A stretch of DNA of 19,832 bases from an uncultured delta proteobacterium. Lineage in GTDB: Bacteria; Desulfobacterota; Syntrophorhabdia; Syntrophorhabdales; Syntrophorhabdaceae. The first letter of the stretch is position 1, and each line of letters starts with the position of its first letter. Below, piece by piece: positions 7,950 through 14,879 of the stretch. Location of the stretch: contig CAIQJW010000093.1 in the NCBI GenBank assembly GCA_903872255.1, positions 1 to 19,832 of the forward strand, in the 5' to 3' direction. Under the pieces are notes generated by a model. That model saw only the letters and a program-made list of their open reading frames with translations. It was not told the DNA's origin and searched no databases. The position numbers were made by a program, and so were the translations under genes.

Positions 7950-10526
7950 TTATTCAAGGGTCTGCTTCTCCTTTTCTTCAATGAAGAACTCGAAGACGTC
8001 CCCTTCCTGTATATCATTATAATCTTCCACGGAAATGCCGCATTCGTACCCTGACTGCACTTCTTTGGCGTCATCCTTGAAACGCTTCAAAGAGGAGATC
8101 TTCCCGACATGGAGCACCTTTCCCGAACGAACGACCCTGATCAGGGAATTCCGTGTCGCCTTACCTTCGGTAACATAGGCACCGGCAATAACACCTATTC
8201 TTGACACCGCATAGATCCTTCTGACCTCGGCCTTGCCGATCGTTGTCTCGACTATCTTCGGCGCCAGAATTCCTTCCATTGCCTTTTTCACTTCATCTAT
8301 CATCTCGTAAATGATGGAATAATGCCTGACATCTATCTTTTCCTGCTCCGCAAGGGCCTGTGCCTTTGCTACCGGACGCACGTTAAAACCGATAATGATC
8401 GATCCCGATGCCATGGCAAGGTTTACATCCGTTTCTGTTATGGCCCCGACACCGCTGTGTGTCACCTGGACCTCGACAATCTTCGTCGAGAGCTTTTTAA
8501 GGGATGAAGCAATGGCGTCGATCGTGCCTCGGACATCGCCCTTGACAATTACATTGAGAAATACCTTCTCTGTTTCTCCGATCTTCGAATACAGGTCCTC
8601 GAGCGTTGTCCGTGCGCTCTTAAGCGCTTCTCTTTCGCGAAGGCGCTCCTGCCTGAATTTGGAAAGCTCTTTGGCGTAACGTTCCTCCGTGGTGACTATG
8701 AAGCGGTCACCGCCGTGAGGGACATCCTGAAAACCCACAACCAGAACCGGGGTTGCCGGCGGGGCCGTTAAGATCCTCTGGCCCTTGTCATCGATCATTG
8801 CCCGCACGCGTCCGAACGTCATACCGGAAATGAACGGGTCCTGTATCTTTAATGTGCCATCCTGGATGATAACGGTGCCGATCGGCCCATGTCCTTTATC
8901 GAGCTCGCTTTCAATAACGGTGCCGCGTGCAAGCTTATCCGGGTTTGCCGTGAGCTCGAGCATTTCAGACTGCAGCACGATGAGCTCCAGGAGTTCGTTG
9001 ATGCCTTCTTTCTTTTTTGCCGAGATCCTTGCAAAGAGGGTATTTCCGCCCCAATCTTCGGGAATGAGGTTCTGCTCGGCAAGTTCTTTCATTACTTTAT
9101 CAATATTCGCATTCTGTTTATCGATCTTATTAACTGCAACAATGATAGGGACTTCCGCACTGCGGGCATGGTTGATCGCCTCGACCGTCTGAGGCATGAC
9201 GCCATCGTCCGCCGCTACGACCAGAATGACGATATCCGTAACCAGCGCCCCGCGGGCGCGCATGGCGGTAAATGCCTCGTGGCCCGGCGTATCGACAAAC
9301 ACGATCTGCTTTCCGTTCACGTTGACCTTGTATGCGCCGATATGCTGCGTAATGCCGCCCGCCTCGCGTTCGGCAACATTTGTATCGCGTATCGTATCGA
9401 GAAGGAGCGTCTTGCCATGGTCGACATGGCCCATAATGGTAACCACGGGCGGCCTTGGTATTAAATTTTCCTGGCTTTCCTTTTCTTCTTCTTCCCGTGC
9501 GAAGAATTCTTCTTCAATGGAAACGATCTTCTCTACTTCGTAACCGAACTCGGTAGCCGCGAGATACGCGGTGTCATAATCTATCGATTTATTAACTGTA
9601 GCCATCACACCAAGGGGCAGGAGCTTTATGATGATATCCTGCGCCTTTACGTTCATTCTCCGGGCGAGTTCGCCGACCGTTATCTCATCGCTTACTTTGA
9701 CAACGCGCCGTGCCTGTTTCTGCTCGGGTTTCTTTTCCTCTTCCACCCGTCTTTCGCCGCCACGGTCCCTGCGGTCCCCCCTTCTGAATGAACCGGTTTT
9801 AGGTCTCTGCCGCCTGAATGAATAGAGGTCTTCTTCCTTGATGACAACCTTTCTCTTCAGGGTACCTTTCTTTTTATCCTTGGATTCTTCTATCTCCTGC
9901 TCTTCAATCTTCTTGAGGAGCTTTTCTGTCTTCTTTTTCTGTCGTTCCGGCCCTTCGCCCTCTTCGCCTTCAACGGCCTTGAAGTCTTTTTCCAGGTCCT
10001 GCTTGTACGCCTCTTCGAGGACCTTGGTTATCTCTTTTTCCTTCTCTTCAGCGAGATGTTCAATATCACCTTTTGGTGCCGTATCTTCCGGCGCAGTGAT
10101 AATTTCAGACTTTGCGTCGACAGCTTCCAGCGGGCGCTCTTCTATATGAACATGAAGGTCCTCGGGCATCTTCCTCTTAACTTCCTGCGCGGCTTCTTCC
10201 TCCGCCGTCCCGGGAGTTTTTTTGCGTGAAGGAGCTTTGATCGAAACAGGTTCGGCCTTATTTTCCCCTTGGGGTTCTTTTTTCTCTTCTTCAGGCTCTT
10301 CTTTGGCCCTTGGCGGTGCCTGCACCCGGCGCCGGATAATTGTAGATGCGACCCGGGTCTCAACAAGGGTTTCGCCTGATTGAGAGGTCTCGACCTTTGC
10401 CGGCCCCTGCGTCATCTCGCCTTCCTTCGGCTTATCTTGGATCTTTACGCCGATCTTTTTAAGCTTGGCGAGTATTTCGTCATCACTTACCCTGTCGGTG
10501 AGGGCCGTAATCTTAATTTTCGTCAT
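7950..10526 (-). CDS. infB: Translation initiation factor IF-2
   Basis: IF-2 is the GTPase that places initiator fMet-tRNA on the 30S subunit and promotes subunit joining. The 858 residues contain a long variable N-terminal half, with highly charged Glu/Lys-rich segments (about 70-235) and an Arg/Gly patch (SFRRGDRRDRGGERR, 246-260). A conserved IF2_N domain follows at about 277-335. The G domain carries G1 GHVDHGKT (366-373), G2 with GGITQHIGAY (390-399), G3 DTPGHE (412-417), G4 NKID (466-469) and a G5 SAK. Domains II, III and the initiator-tRNA-binding C-domain follow. The extreme N-terminus (TDRVSDDEILAKLKKIGVKI) is not the common first IF2_N repeat. The gene is 28 nt after nusA; ylxR and the L7Ae-type gene often found between them are missing. 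Confidence 0.97.
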   Translation of the reverse strand: MTKIKITALTDRVSDDEILAKLKKIGVKIQDKPKEGEMTQGPAKVETSQSGETLVETRVASTIIRRRVQAPPRAKEEPEEEKKEPQGENKAEPVSIKAPSRKKTPGTAEEEAAQEVKRKMPEDLHVHIEERPLEAVDAKSEIITAPEDTAPKGDIEHLAEEKEKEITKVLEEAYKQDLEKDFKAVEGEEGEGPERQKKKTEKLLKKIEEQEIEESKDKKKGTLKRKVVIKEEDLYSFRRQRPKTGSFRRGDRRDRGGERRVEEEKKPEQKQARRVVKVSDEITVGELARRMNVKAQDIIIKLLPLGVMATVNKSIDYDTAYLAATEFGYEVEKIVSIEEEFFAREEEEKESQENLIPRPPVVTIMGHVDHGKTLLLDTIRDTNVAEREAGGITQHIGAYKVNVNGKQIVFVDTPGHEAFTAMRARGALVTDIVILVVAADDGVMPQTVEAINHARSAEVPIIVAVNKIDKQNANIDKVMKELAEQNLIPEDWGGNTLFARISAKKKEGINELLELIVLQSEMLELTANPDKLARGTVIESELDKGHGPIGTVIIQDGTLKIQDPFISGMTFGRVRAMIDDKGQRILTAPPATPVLVVGFQDVPHGGDRFIVTTEERYAKELSKFRQERLREREALKSARTTLEDLYSKIGETEKVFLNVIVKGDVRGTIDAIASSLKKLSTKIVEVQVTHSGVGAITETDVNLAMASGSIIIGFNVRPVAKAQALAEQEKIDVRHYSIIYEMIDEVKKAMEGILAPKIVETTIGKAEVRRIYAVSRIGVIAGAYVTEGKATRNSLIRVVRSGKVLHVGKISSLKRFKDDAKEVQSGYECGISVEDYNDIQEGDVFEFFIEEKEKQTLE

Positions 10527-10554
10527 TCCTGATCCTTCCTTGCTCCCTTAAGGC

Positions 10555-11952
10555 TCACTCACCGGTTGAAACGTTCGTCTCATCCTGCTTGGCCTCTGAT
10601 TCATGCCGCTCTTCCTCGAGCCGGCTTTCATTACCCCCTTCTTCTGGTGTGTCAGGTATTGAAGCAGCCGCTAACCGGCGTTCTTCATTCTCTTTATCTT
10701 CACGGGCCTGGCGGGTTTTCTCAACCATGATGGCCCGCGCTTCGTCGATGATACGCCGGCAGTCTTCGACCGAGATGCTCGTGATCTTGTTCATCTCTTC
10801 CGGTGTAAGTTTGGCTATATCCTTCGGGTCGCGCAGGTACTCGTCGTGCAGTATGCGCGCCAGTATCTCGCTCACCTTCAAGTTATCGATGAGTTCATCG
10901 ATTATCTTCTTGGATGTCTTTTCAACCTCGGATTCGCTGCTGATATCTATCTTCCAGCTTGTCAGCTTGGATGCCAGCCGGACGTTCTGCCCTTTCTTGC
11001 CGATGGCAAGCGATAGCTGATCGTCATTGACAATGACCTCCATCGAATGTTCTTCTTCGTTGATATATACCTTCGACACCCTGGCCGGCGCCAGTGTATT
11101 GCAGACAAATTTCGCGATATCTTTGCTGTAGGGTATGATATCTATCTTCTCGCCCCTTAACTCCTGAACGATGCTCTGGACGCGTGAGCCTTTTACTCCG
11201 ACGCACGCTCCTATCGGATCGATATCGCCGTCTTCACTATTAACGGATATCTTCGCGCGTTCGCCCGGCTCCCGTGCAGCGCCGATGATCTTTATGATGC
11301 CTTCCTGTATTTCAGGAACCTCAAGTTCGAATAGTTTCATGAGAAAACCGGGATGCGTTCTCGACATAAGGATCATGCACCCTTTCTGTCCTTTTTCCAC
11401 ATCGAGTATGAGCCCTTTTACGCGCTCCCTCTGGCGGAATGTCTCACCCGGTATGGCTTCCTTGTAGGGCATCAGGGCCTCGGTCCTCCCGAGATTGATG
11501 ATATAATGATTCTTTTCGACCCTCTGGATGACGCCCGTTATGATCTCGCCTTTCTTGCCCTTGAACTCGTTATAAATGACATCGCTTTCCGCGTTTCTTA
11601 CCTTCTGTATAATGATCTGCTTGGCAGTCTGGGCAGCGATGCGGCCGAGGGAAGACGTATCTAGCTTAATGCCTATCGCATCCCCGACCGTGCATTCCGG
11701 ATCATGCTTTCTCGCCTCTTCTTCGCCGACCTCCATGTCCGGTTCATGTATCTCTTCGACAACTGTTTTGAACTGGAACACTTCGATCTCTCCCAACTCT
11801 TCGTTATAATGAGCCTCAAGATCAAGGTGGCTGCCGTATTTCTTTTTTGAGGCAGACAGTATGGCTTCCTCAAGAGCCTCGATTATCGTCTCTTTTGGGA
11901 TGCCTTTTTCCTTTCCCACCTGCTCAATAACATAATTGAGATCAAAATACAT
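10555..11952 (-). CDS. nusA: Transcription termination/antitermination factor NusA
   Basis: NusA binds RNA polymerase and nascent RNA to control pausing, termination and antitermination. The 465 residues show the N-terminal RNAP-binding domain (1-125, with the usual EALEEAILSASKKKYG), an S1 domain (about 133-200), KH1 with VGVKGSRV (251-258) and KH2 with AIGKKGQNVRLAS (316-328). A helical segment at about 345-412 contains the sequence SISVEDCRRIIDEARAIM, followed by an acidic, glutamate-rich tail. The duplicated acidic-repeat domains of E. coli NusA are not both present. It starts 2 nt after the rimP stop and precedes infB, the classic order. NusA made here could act on the hairpin in front of rimP, giving a feedback loop; that is inferred from other bacteria. 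Confidence 0.97.
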   Translation of the reverse strand: MYFDLNYVIEQVGKEKGIPKETIIEALEEAILSASKKKYGSHLDLEAHYNEELGEIEVFQFKTVVEEIHEPDMEVGEEEARKHDPECTVGDAIGIKLDTSSLGRIAAQTAKQIIIQKVRNAESDVIYNEFKGKKGEIITGVIQRVEKNHYIINLGRTEALMPYKEAIPGETFRQRERVKGLILDVEKGQKGCMILMSRTHPGFLMKLFELEVPEIQEGIIKIIGAAREPGERAKISVNSEDGDIDPIGACVGVKGSRVQSIVQELRGEKIDIIPYSKDIAKFVCNTLAPARVSKVYINEEEHSMEVIVNDDQLSLAIGKKGQNVRLASKLTSWKIDISSESEVEKTSKKIIDELIDNLKVSEILARILHDEYLRDPKDIAKLTPEEMNKITSISVEDCRRIIDEARAIMVEKTRQAREDKENEERRLAAASIPDTPEEGGNESRLEEERHESEAKQDETNVSTGE

Positions 11953-11954
11953 CG

Positions 11955-12425
11955 TTACTCCTCAATATCAAACTCCAAATGTGCCCTTTTTATAGCACAT
12001 ATCGGGATTGTAAACATATCTATTTTTTCCTGTATCAGGACGTCCTCACCGGCTGTATCGACTATCCTTCCGACGAACTCATGCCTGCCTTCCACTTCCT
12101 GACTGGTAATGATCCGGCACTTCTTTCCCCTGTACCGGACAAAGTCTTCGCGCTTCTTCAATGCCCGTGTAAGCCCCGGTGAAGAAACCTCTAAAGTATA
12201 GGCATGCTCTACCACATCTTCAACATCGAGGGTCCTCGACAATTCCCGGCTCACGTATTCACAATCGGCTATCGTGATACCGCCTTCCTTATCAATGAAT
12301 ATGCGCAGGAGCCATCGCTTCCCAGAAGCGCGCAATTCCACCTCGACCAGCTCCAGCTGCCGTTCTCCAAGTATGGGTACAATTATGATCTCGATCTTTT
12401 CTATGGTTTCCGTGGCGGGTATCAT
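11955..12425 (-). CDS. rimP: Ribosome maturation factor RimP (start placed at 12425)
   Basis: RimP helps assemble the 30S head and central domains. From the ATG at 12425 the protein is 156 residues, the normal size, beginning MIPATETIEKIEIIIVPIL. It carries the RimP signatures ELVEVELRASGKRWLLRIFI, DKEGGITIADCEYVSRELS, YTLEVSSPGLTRALKKREDF and, toward the C-terminus, DVLIQEKIDMFTIPICAIKR. An upstream in-frame ATG at 12470 would add 15 residues. I reject it because those codons coincide with a terminator-like hairpin plus U-tract, because the best promoter places the transcription start at or after it, and because it has no Shine-Dalgarno. The chosen start has only a weak, very close AGG. It is the first gene of the long operon and is 2 nt from nusA. 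Confidence 0.9.
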   Translation of the reverse strand: MIPATETIEKIEIIIVPILGERQLELVEVELRASGKRWLLRIFIDKEGGITIADCEYVSRELSRTLDVEDVVEHAYTLEVSSPGLTRALKKREDFVRYRGKKCRIITSQEVEGRHEFVGRIVDTAGEDVLIQEKIDMFTIPICAIKRAHLEFDIEE

Positions 12426-12432
12426 CCTGGCT

Positions 12433-12461
12433 AAAAATTGAAAAAGCGGGCGGAACCCACT
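12433..12461 (-). terminator. Terminator-like hairpin in the rimP leader (probable attenuator)
   Basis: On the minus strand AGTGGG (12461-12456) pairs with CCCGCT (12450-12445), one pair being G-U, across a 5-nt TTCCG loop. It is followed by TTTTT and, after CAA, another TTTTT. The hairpin starts just after the predicted transcription start and ends a few bases before the rimP ATG. I know similar GC hairpins with T-runs in rimP-nusA leaders of other bacteria, where readthrough is linked to NusA control. Attenuation here is inferred. It cannot serve the divergent gene, because on the plus strand the T-run would lie upstream of the stem. Confidence 0.7.
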
Positions 12462-12471
12462 TGACCCCATC

Positions 12472-12500
12472 TATATATCATGAATTACGTGGGAATGCAA
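12472..12500 (-). promoter_or_regulatory. Candidate promoter of the rimP-nusA-infB operon
   Basis: TTGCAT (12500-12495) and TATATA (12477-12472) are separated by 17 bp on the minus strand. The implied transcription start is near 12465, giving a leader of about 40 nt that begins with the terminator-like hairpin. The -35 box is weak (3 of 6) and the -10 is 4 of 6. Support comes mainly from spacing and from position before the operon's first gene. Confidence 0.5.
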
Positions 12501-12521
12501 TGGTAAATACCAGCATTTTTA

Positions 12522-12550
12522 TTGACTTTGCGGCAACCGGAGGTTAAAAC
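12522..12550 (+). promoter_or_regulatory. Candidate promoter for the UXS-like gene
   Basis: TTGACT (12522-12527) and TAAAAC (12545-12550) are 17 bp apart on the plus strand and 41 bp before the ATG at 12592. The -35 is good (5 of 6) and the -10 moderate (4 of 6). It is back to back with the rimP promoter, so this 120-bp intergenic region would drive divergent transcription. Confidence 0.45.
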
Positions 12551-12591
12551 CAGAATAAAGAAGAAGGTGACTTAAGCATACGGGCAATACT

Positions 12592-13599
12592 ATGTATACC
12601 TATTGTTCTTATAATATTCCGAAGCGGATACTTGTAACCGGGGGCGCAGGTTTTATCGGCTCGCACCTTTGCGAGCGCCTTCTCGATGACGGCCACGATG
12701 TGATATGCCTCGATAACTTCTTTACGGGGACCAAGAAGAACATACAGCATCTCCTGGGCCTACCCCGGTTCGAAATGATCCGGCACGATATCACGCAACC
12801 CGTTCTCCTCGAGGTGGACTGGATATTCAACCTCGCGTGTCCTGCCAGCCCCATTCATTACCAGTATAATCCGGTGAAGACCATAAAAGTGAACGTGCTC
12901 GGCACACTTAATATCCTTGGCCTCGCAAAGAGGGTCCGCGCGCGGGTATTCCAGGCATCCACAAGCGAGGTCTACGGCGATCCCGAACTTCATCCCCAGA
13001 CGGAAGATTACTGGGGAAATGTGAACCCCATCGGGAAGCGCAGCTGCTATGACGAAGGCAAACGCGTGGCTGAAACCCTTTTCTTCGACTACATGCGGCA
13101 GAACAAGGTCGACATCAAGGTCGCGCGCATCTTTAATACGTATGGACCGAGAATGCAGCCCGATGACGGGCGTGTTGTGAGCAATTTCATAGTCCAGGCC
13201 CTGGCCGGCAATCCCGTGACCATCTACGGCGACGGCTCCCAGACACGTTCTTTTACCTATATCGACGATATGATCGAAGCTGTGATCCGGTTTATGGACC
13301 ACGAAGTCAATACCGGGGTGAAACCTGACGATTACACATCCCCCGTCTTATCCGGTTTTCCTGGCCCTTTAAACCTCGGCAATCCCGACGAGACGTCAAT
13401 AGCGGACATCGCACGGACGATCATCGACCTGACCGGATCGTCATCTGTCATAATCCATGAGAAACTTCCCGAAGATGATCCCCGGCAGCGCTGTCCCGAT
13501 ATCTCCCTCGCCGAGAATACACTCAACTGGCACCCCGTGACAAAGCTCGATACGGGCCTTATGAAAACAGTGCAATACTTTCAAAAGGGAATAGCGTGA
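12592..13599 (+). CDS. UDP-glucuronate decarboxylase-like NAD-dependent sugar epimerase/dehydratase
   Basis: This 335-residue extended short-chain dehydrogenase has the NAD-binding loop GGAGFIG (17-23), the catalytic YxxxK at Y153/K157 (SCYDEGKR), and a TSEVYGDPELHPQ segment (124-136) with E126. It closely follows the UDP-xylose synthase pattern: DNFFTGTKKNIQHL, NLACPASPIHYQYNPVKTIK, NPIGKRSCYDEGKRVAET, and R219 in the sequence QTRSFTYIDD. UXS oxidises and decarboxylates UDP-glucuronate to UDP-xylose for glycan synthesis. About a dozen residues (about 244-256, DDYTSPVLSGF) look inserted before the PLNLGNP block. No other sugar gene is nearby, so the product's use is unknown. The ATG at 12592 is the only in-frame ATG before the fold and lacks a good Shine-Dalgarno. 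A related epimerase specificity is possible. Confidence 0.88.
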   Translation: MYTYCSYNIPKRILVTGGAGFIGSHLCERLLDDGHDVICLDNFFTGTKKNIQHLLGLPRFEMIRHDITQPVLLEVDWIFNLACPASPIHYQYNPVKTIKVNVLGTLNILGLAKRVRARVFQASTSEVYGDPELHPQTEDYWGNVNPIGKRSCYDEGKRVAETLFFDYMRQNKVDIKVARIFNTYGPRMQPDDGRVVSNFIVQALAGNPVTIYGDGSQTRSFTYIDDMIEAVIRFMDHEVNTGVKPDDYTSPVLSGFPGPLNLGNPDETSIADIARTIIDLTGSSSVIIHEKLPEDDPRQRCPDISLAENTLNWHPVTKLDTGLMKTVQYFQKGIA

Positions 13600-13847
13600 C
13601 ACGCGAAGAAGAGCTCATGAGCGCCGGCTGGGAGAAAAGGTTCATTGCCTGCGAGCCGAGATTGTCGGAGATGGCAGACATGTATCGCGAGATCGGCTTC
13701 GAGGTGCTCCTGGAACCGCTTCCCGCGAAGGAAGAGGTCGACGCAGAAGGATGCGGGACATCGTGCGATGAAAAAGGCTGCACGGTCTGCTACGACGCCG
13801 ACACCGCCCGCTACCGGGTCATCTTTACCCGGCGGAAAGAAGATTAG
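13596..13847 (+). CDS. Small cysteine-rich protein of unknown function
   Basis: This is an 83-residue ORF starting at GTG 13596, whose last two bases form part of the UXS stop (GTGA overlap), with AAAGGGA about 7 nt upstream. The next ATG (13617) would remove seven residues. The N-terminal part (WEKRFIACEPRLSEMADMYR, then EIGFEVLLEPLP) looks like a compact alpha/beta segment. The C-terminal part holds a cysteine cluster, C53-x3-C57 and C62-x2-C65, probably a metal site, and ends in YRVIFTRRKED. I have a loose memory of short proteins with 'EPRLSE...Y.E.GFEV.LEP...C..C' from other uncultured bacteria, but no named family. Coupling to the UXS gene suggests co-expression, not necessarily related function. 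Confidence 0.75.
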   Translation: MTREEELMSAGWEKRFIACEPRLSEMADMYREIGFEVLLEPLPAKEEVDAEGCGTSCDEKGCTVCYDADTARYRVIFTRRKED

Positions 13848-14116
13848 TTCTTAAACAGTTCCTTCCAGCGTGTCTCTGCATCTTCCTTTGCCGACGATTG
13901 GGCCTTGCGTTCTGTGAAGCGGAAGTATTCGCAGAAGTTTGCGCGGTCCTTTTCTTTTACAAATTCTGCCTTGTCTTCCCTGCACGAGTTCGATTTGCCG
14001 GTATCGTAAAAGATACAATTCAGGCATATATGAAGGTCTTGATGACATACCGGGCATTCATCCCGGAACGATATCTTGTCGGTTTCGACCGGCGTCCCGC
14101 ACTTGTTGCATTTCAC
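13844..14116 (-). CDS. Zinc-ribbon protein with multiple CxxC pairs
   Basis: This 90-residue protein starts at GTG 14116, immediately after the TAG of the HAD gene (0-nt gap), with a GAGG Shine-Dalgarno about 8 nt upstream. Cysteine pairs are C3-x2-C6 (MKCNKCG), C21-x2-C24 (CPVC) and C31-x2-C34 (CLNC), followed by C45 and C62 in NFCEYF. The first two pairs form a probable zinc ribbon. The HICLNCIFYD...SCRED...FCEYF second half is a recurring pattern in small bacterial proteins of unknown function and may hold a second metal. The tail after residue 68 is charged and probably disordered. Its stop overlaps the stop of the convergent cysteine-rich ORF (TTAG), with no terminator between them. Confidence 0.82.
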   Translation of the reverse strand: MKCNKCGTPVETDKISFRDECPVCHQDLHICLNCIFYDTGKSNSCREDKAEFVKEKDRANFCEYFRFTERKAQSSAKEDAETRWKELFKN

Positions 14117-14755
14117 CTAGAGCACCTCGAGAAGGTCTTTAAGGCCTGATATCGTCCTTCTTTCCCCGGCGTCGTCACTACCGTGCCCGCTAATATGATA
14201 GGATTCGATGCCGAGCCCGGAAGGGACGTCGTGGTCAAATACCGGATGATCGCCGATATGGACCATCTCGGATGATTCGACCCCTATCTCGGCGCATAGC
14301 CGCCGGAAGAAACCCTCTTCTTTTTTTATCGTTCCGTAATCGGTCGTTGCGGAAATAATATGAGTGAACAGGCCGGCGACCCCCGTATGGGCAAGCTCCT
14401 TCTCGACAAATATCCGTGCCGCATTGGAGGCTATAACAAGAGTGTAACGGCCATGAAGCTCCTTAAGTACCTCCGCGGCATCCGGCATGAGGCTGATGCA
14501 GGATTCATATCTTTCCAACAGCGTGTCCGCCTCGACATCCAGGGAAAATAGCTTCAGCCAGTGCCCGATCTCGTACCAGAGGATATCACCGTCCCCGACG
14601 GATTCATACCGGGTGCGTATGAACTTCCGGGCATCCTCGAATGACATGCCGTATGCCCGTGCATATTCAGCCGGTATCCCGTGGTTCCAGACCATATCGC
14701 CGTACCGGGCATCGACGAGCGTTCCATCGAGATCAAATGAGATCACTTTTTTCAT
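14117..14755 (-). CDS. HAD superfamily hydrolase (phosphatase-like)
   Basis: From the ATG at 14755 this is a 212-residue HAD hydrolase. Motif I is FDLDGTLVD (7-15, nucleophile D8 and acid/base D10), motif II VIASN (107-111, with S110), motif III the lysine of TIKKEEGFF (142-150), and motif IV GDHPVFDHD (168-176). An alpha-helical C1 cap fits between about residues 18 and 88. The substrate is unknown; such proteins usually dephosphorylate small metabolites. The open frame extends upstream to an ATG at 14902, but the extra 49 residues resemble nothing and would overlap the divergent gene's start. Motif I is expected within the first ten residues, so I use 14755. A TATACT box 6 nt upstream and no Shine-Dalgarno suggest a leaderless mRNA. 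Confidence 0.88.
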   Translation of the reverse strand: MKKVISFDLDGTLVDARYGDMVWNHGIPAEYARAYGMSFEDARKFIRTRYESVGDGDILWYEIGHWLKLFSLDVEADTLLERYESCISLMPDAAEVLKELHGRYTLVIASNAARIFVEKELAHTGVAGLFTHIISATTDYGTIKKEEGFFRRLCAEIGVESSEMVHIGDHPVFDHDVPSGLGIESYHISGHGSDDAGERRTISGLKDLLEVL

Positions 14756-14761
14756 GGCACT

Positions 14762-14767
14762 AGTATA
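14762..14767 (-). promoter_or_regulatory. Candidate -10 box of a leaderless HAD-hydrolase transcript
   Basis: TATACT on the minus strand (14767-14762) ends 6 nt before the ATG at 14755, so the transcription start would fall on or beside the start codon. No convincing -35 box is seen at 16-18 bp. There is no Shine-Dalgarno between the box and the ATG, which agrees with leaderless translation. Confidence 0.4.
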
Positions 14768-14862
14768 GCAGATTCCGGCGGGTTTTTCCGTCAGGCCCCG
14801 CATCCTCAAAAAACATTGCTTTCGCTGATCCGGGCAATCTAGGTTTTTCCCGCCTTTCGTGG

Positions 14863-14868
14863 TATAAC
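14863..14868 (+). promoter_or_regulatory. Candidate -10 box for the aminotransferase-like operon
   Basis: TATAAC (5 of 6 to consensus) lies 11 nt before the ATG at 14880, implying a 5' leader of only about 4-5 nt. No good -35 box is visible, and no Shine-Dalgarno precedes the ATG. It is divergent from the HAD-gene box about 100 bp away. Confidence 0.35.
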
Positions 14869-14879
14869 ATTCTCGATCC

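Noticed and set aside
7925..7951. Plus-strand intrinsic terminator formed by the right heptamer arm and its T7 tract
   Set aside because: No plus-strand gene lies upstream for many kilobases and the stem is A/T-rich. The T-run is probably incidental to the repeat.
12426..12470. Longer rimP beginning at ATG 12470
   Set aside because: The added codons encode the leader hairpin and U-tract and would lie at or before the predicted transcription start. There is no Shine-Dalgarno, and the shorter protein has normal RimP length.
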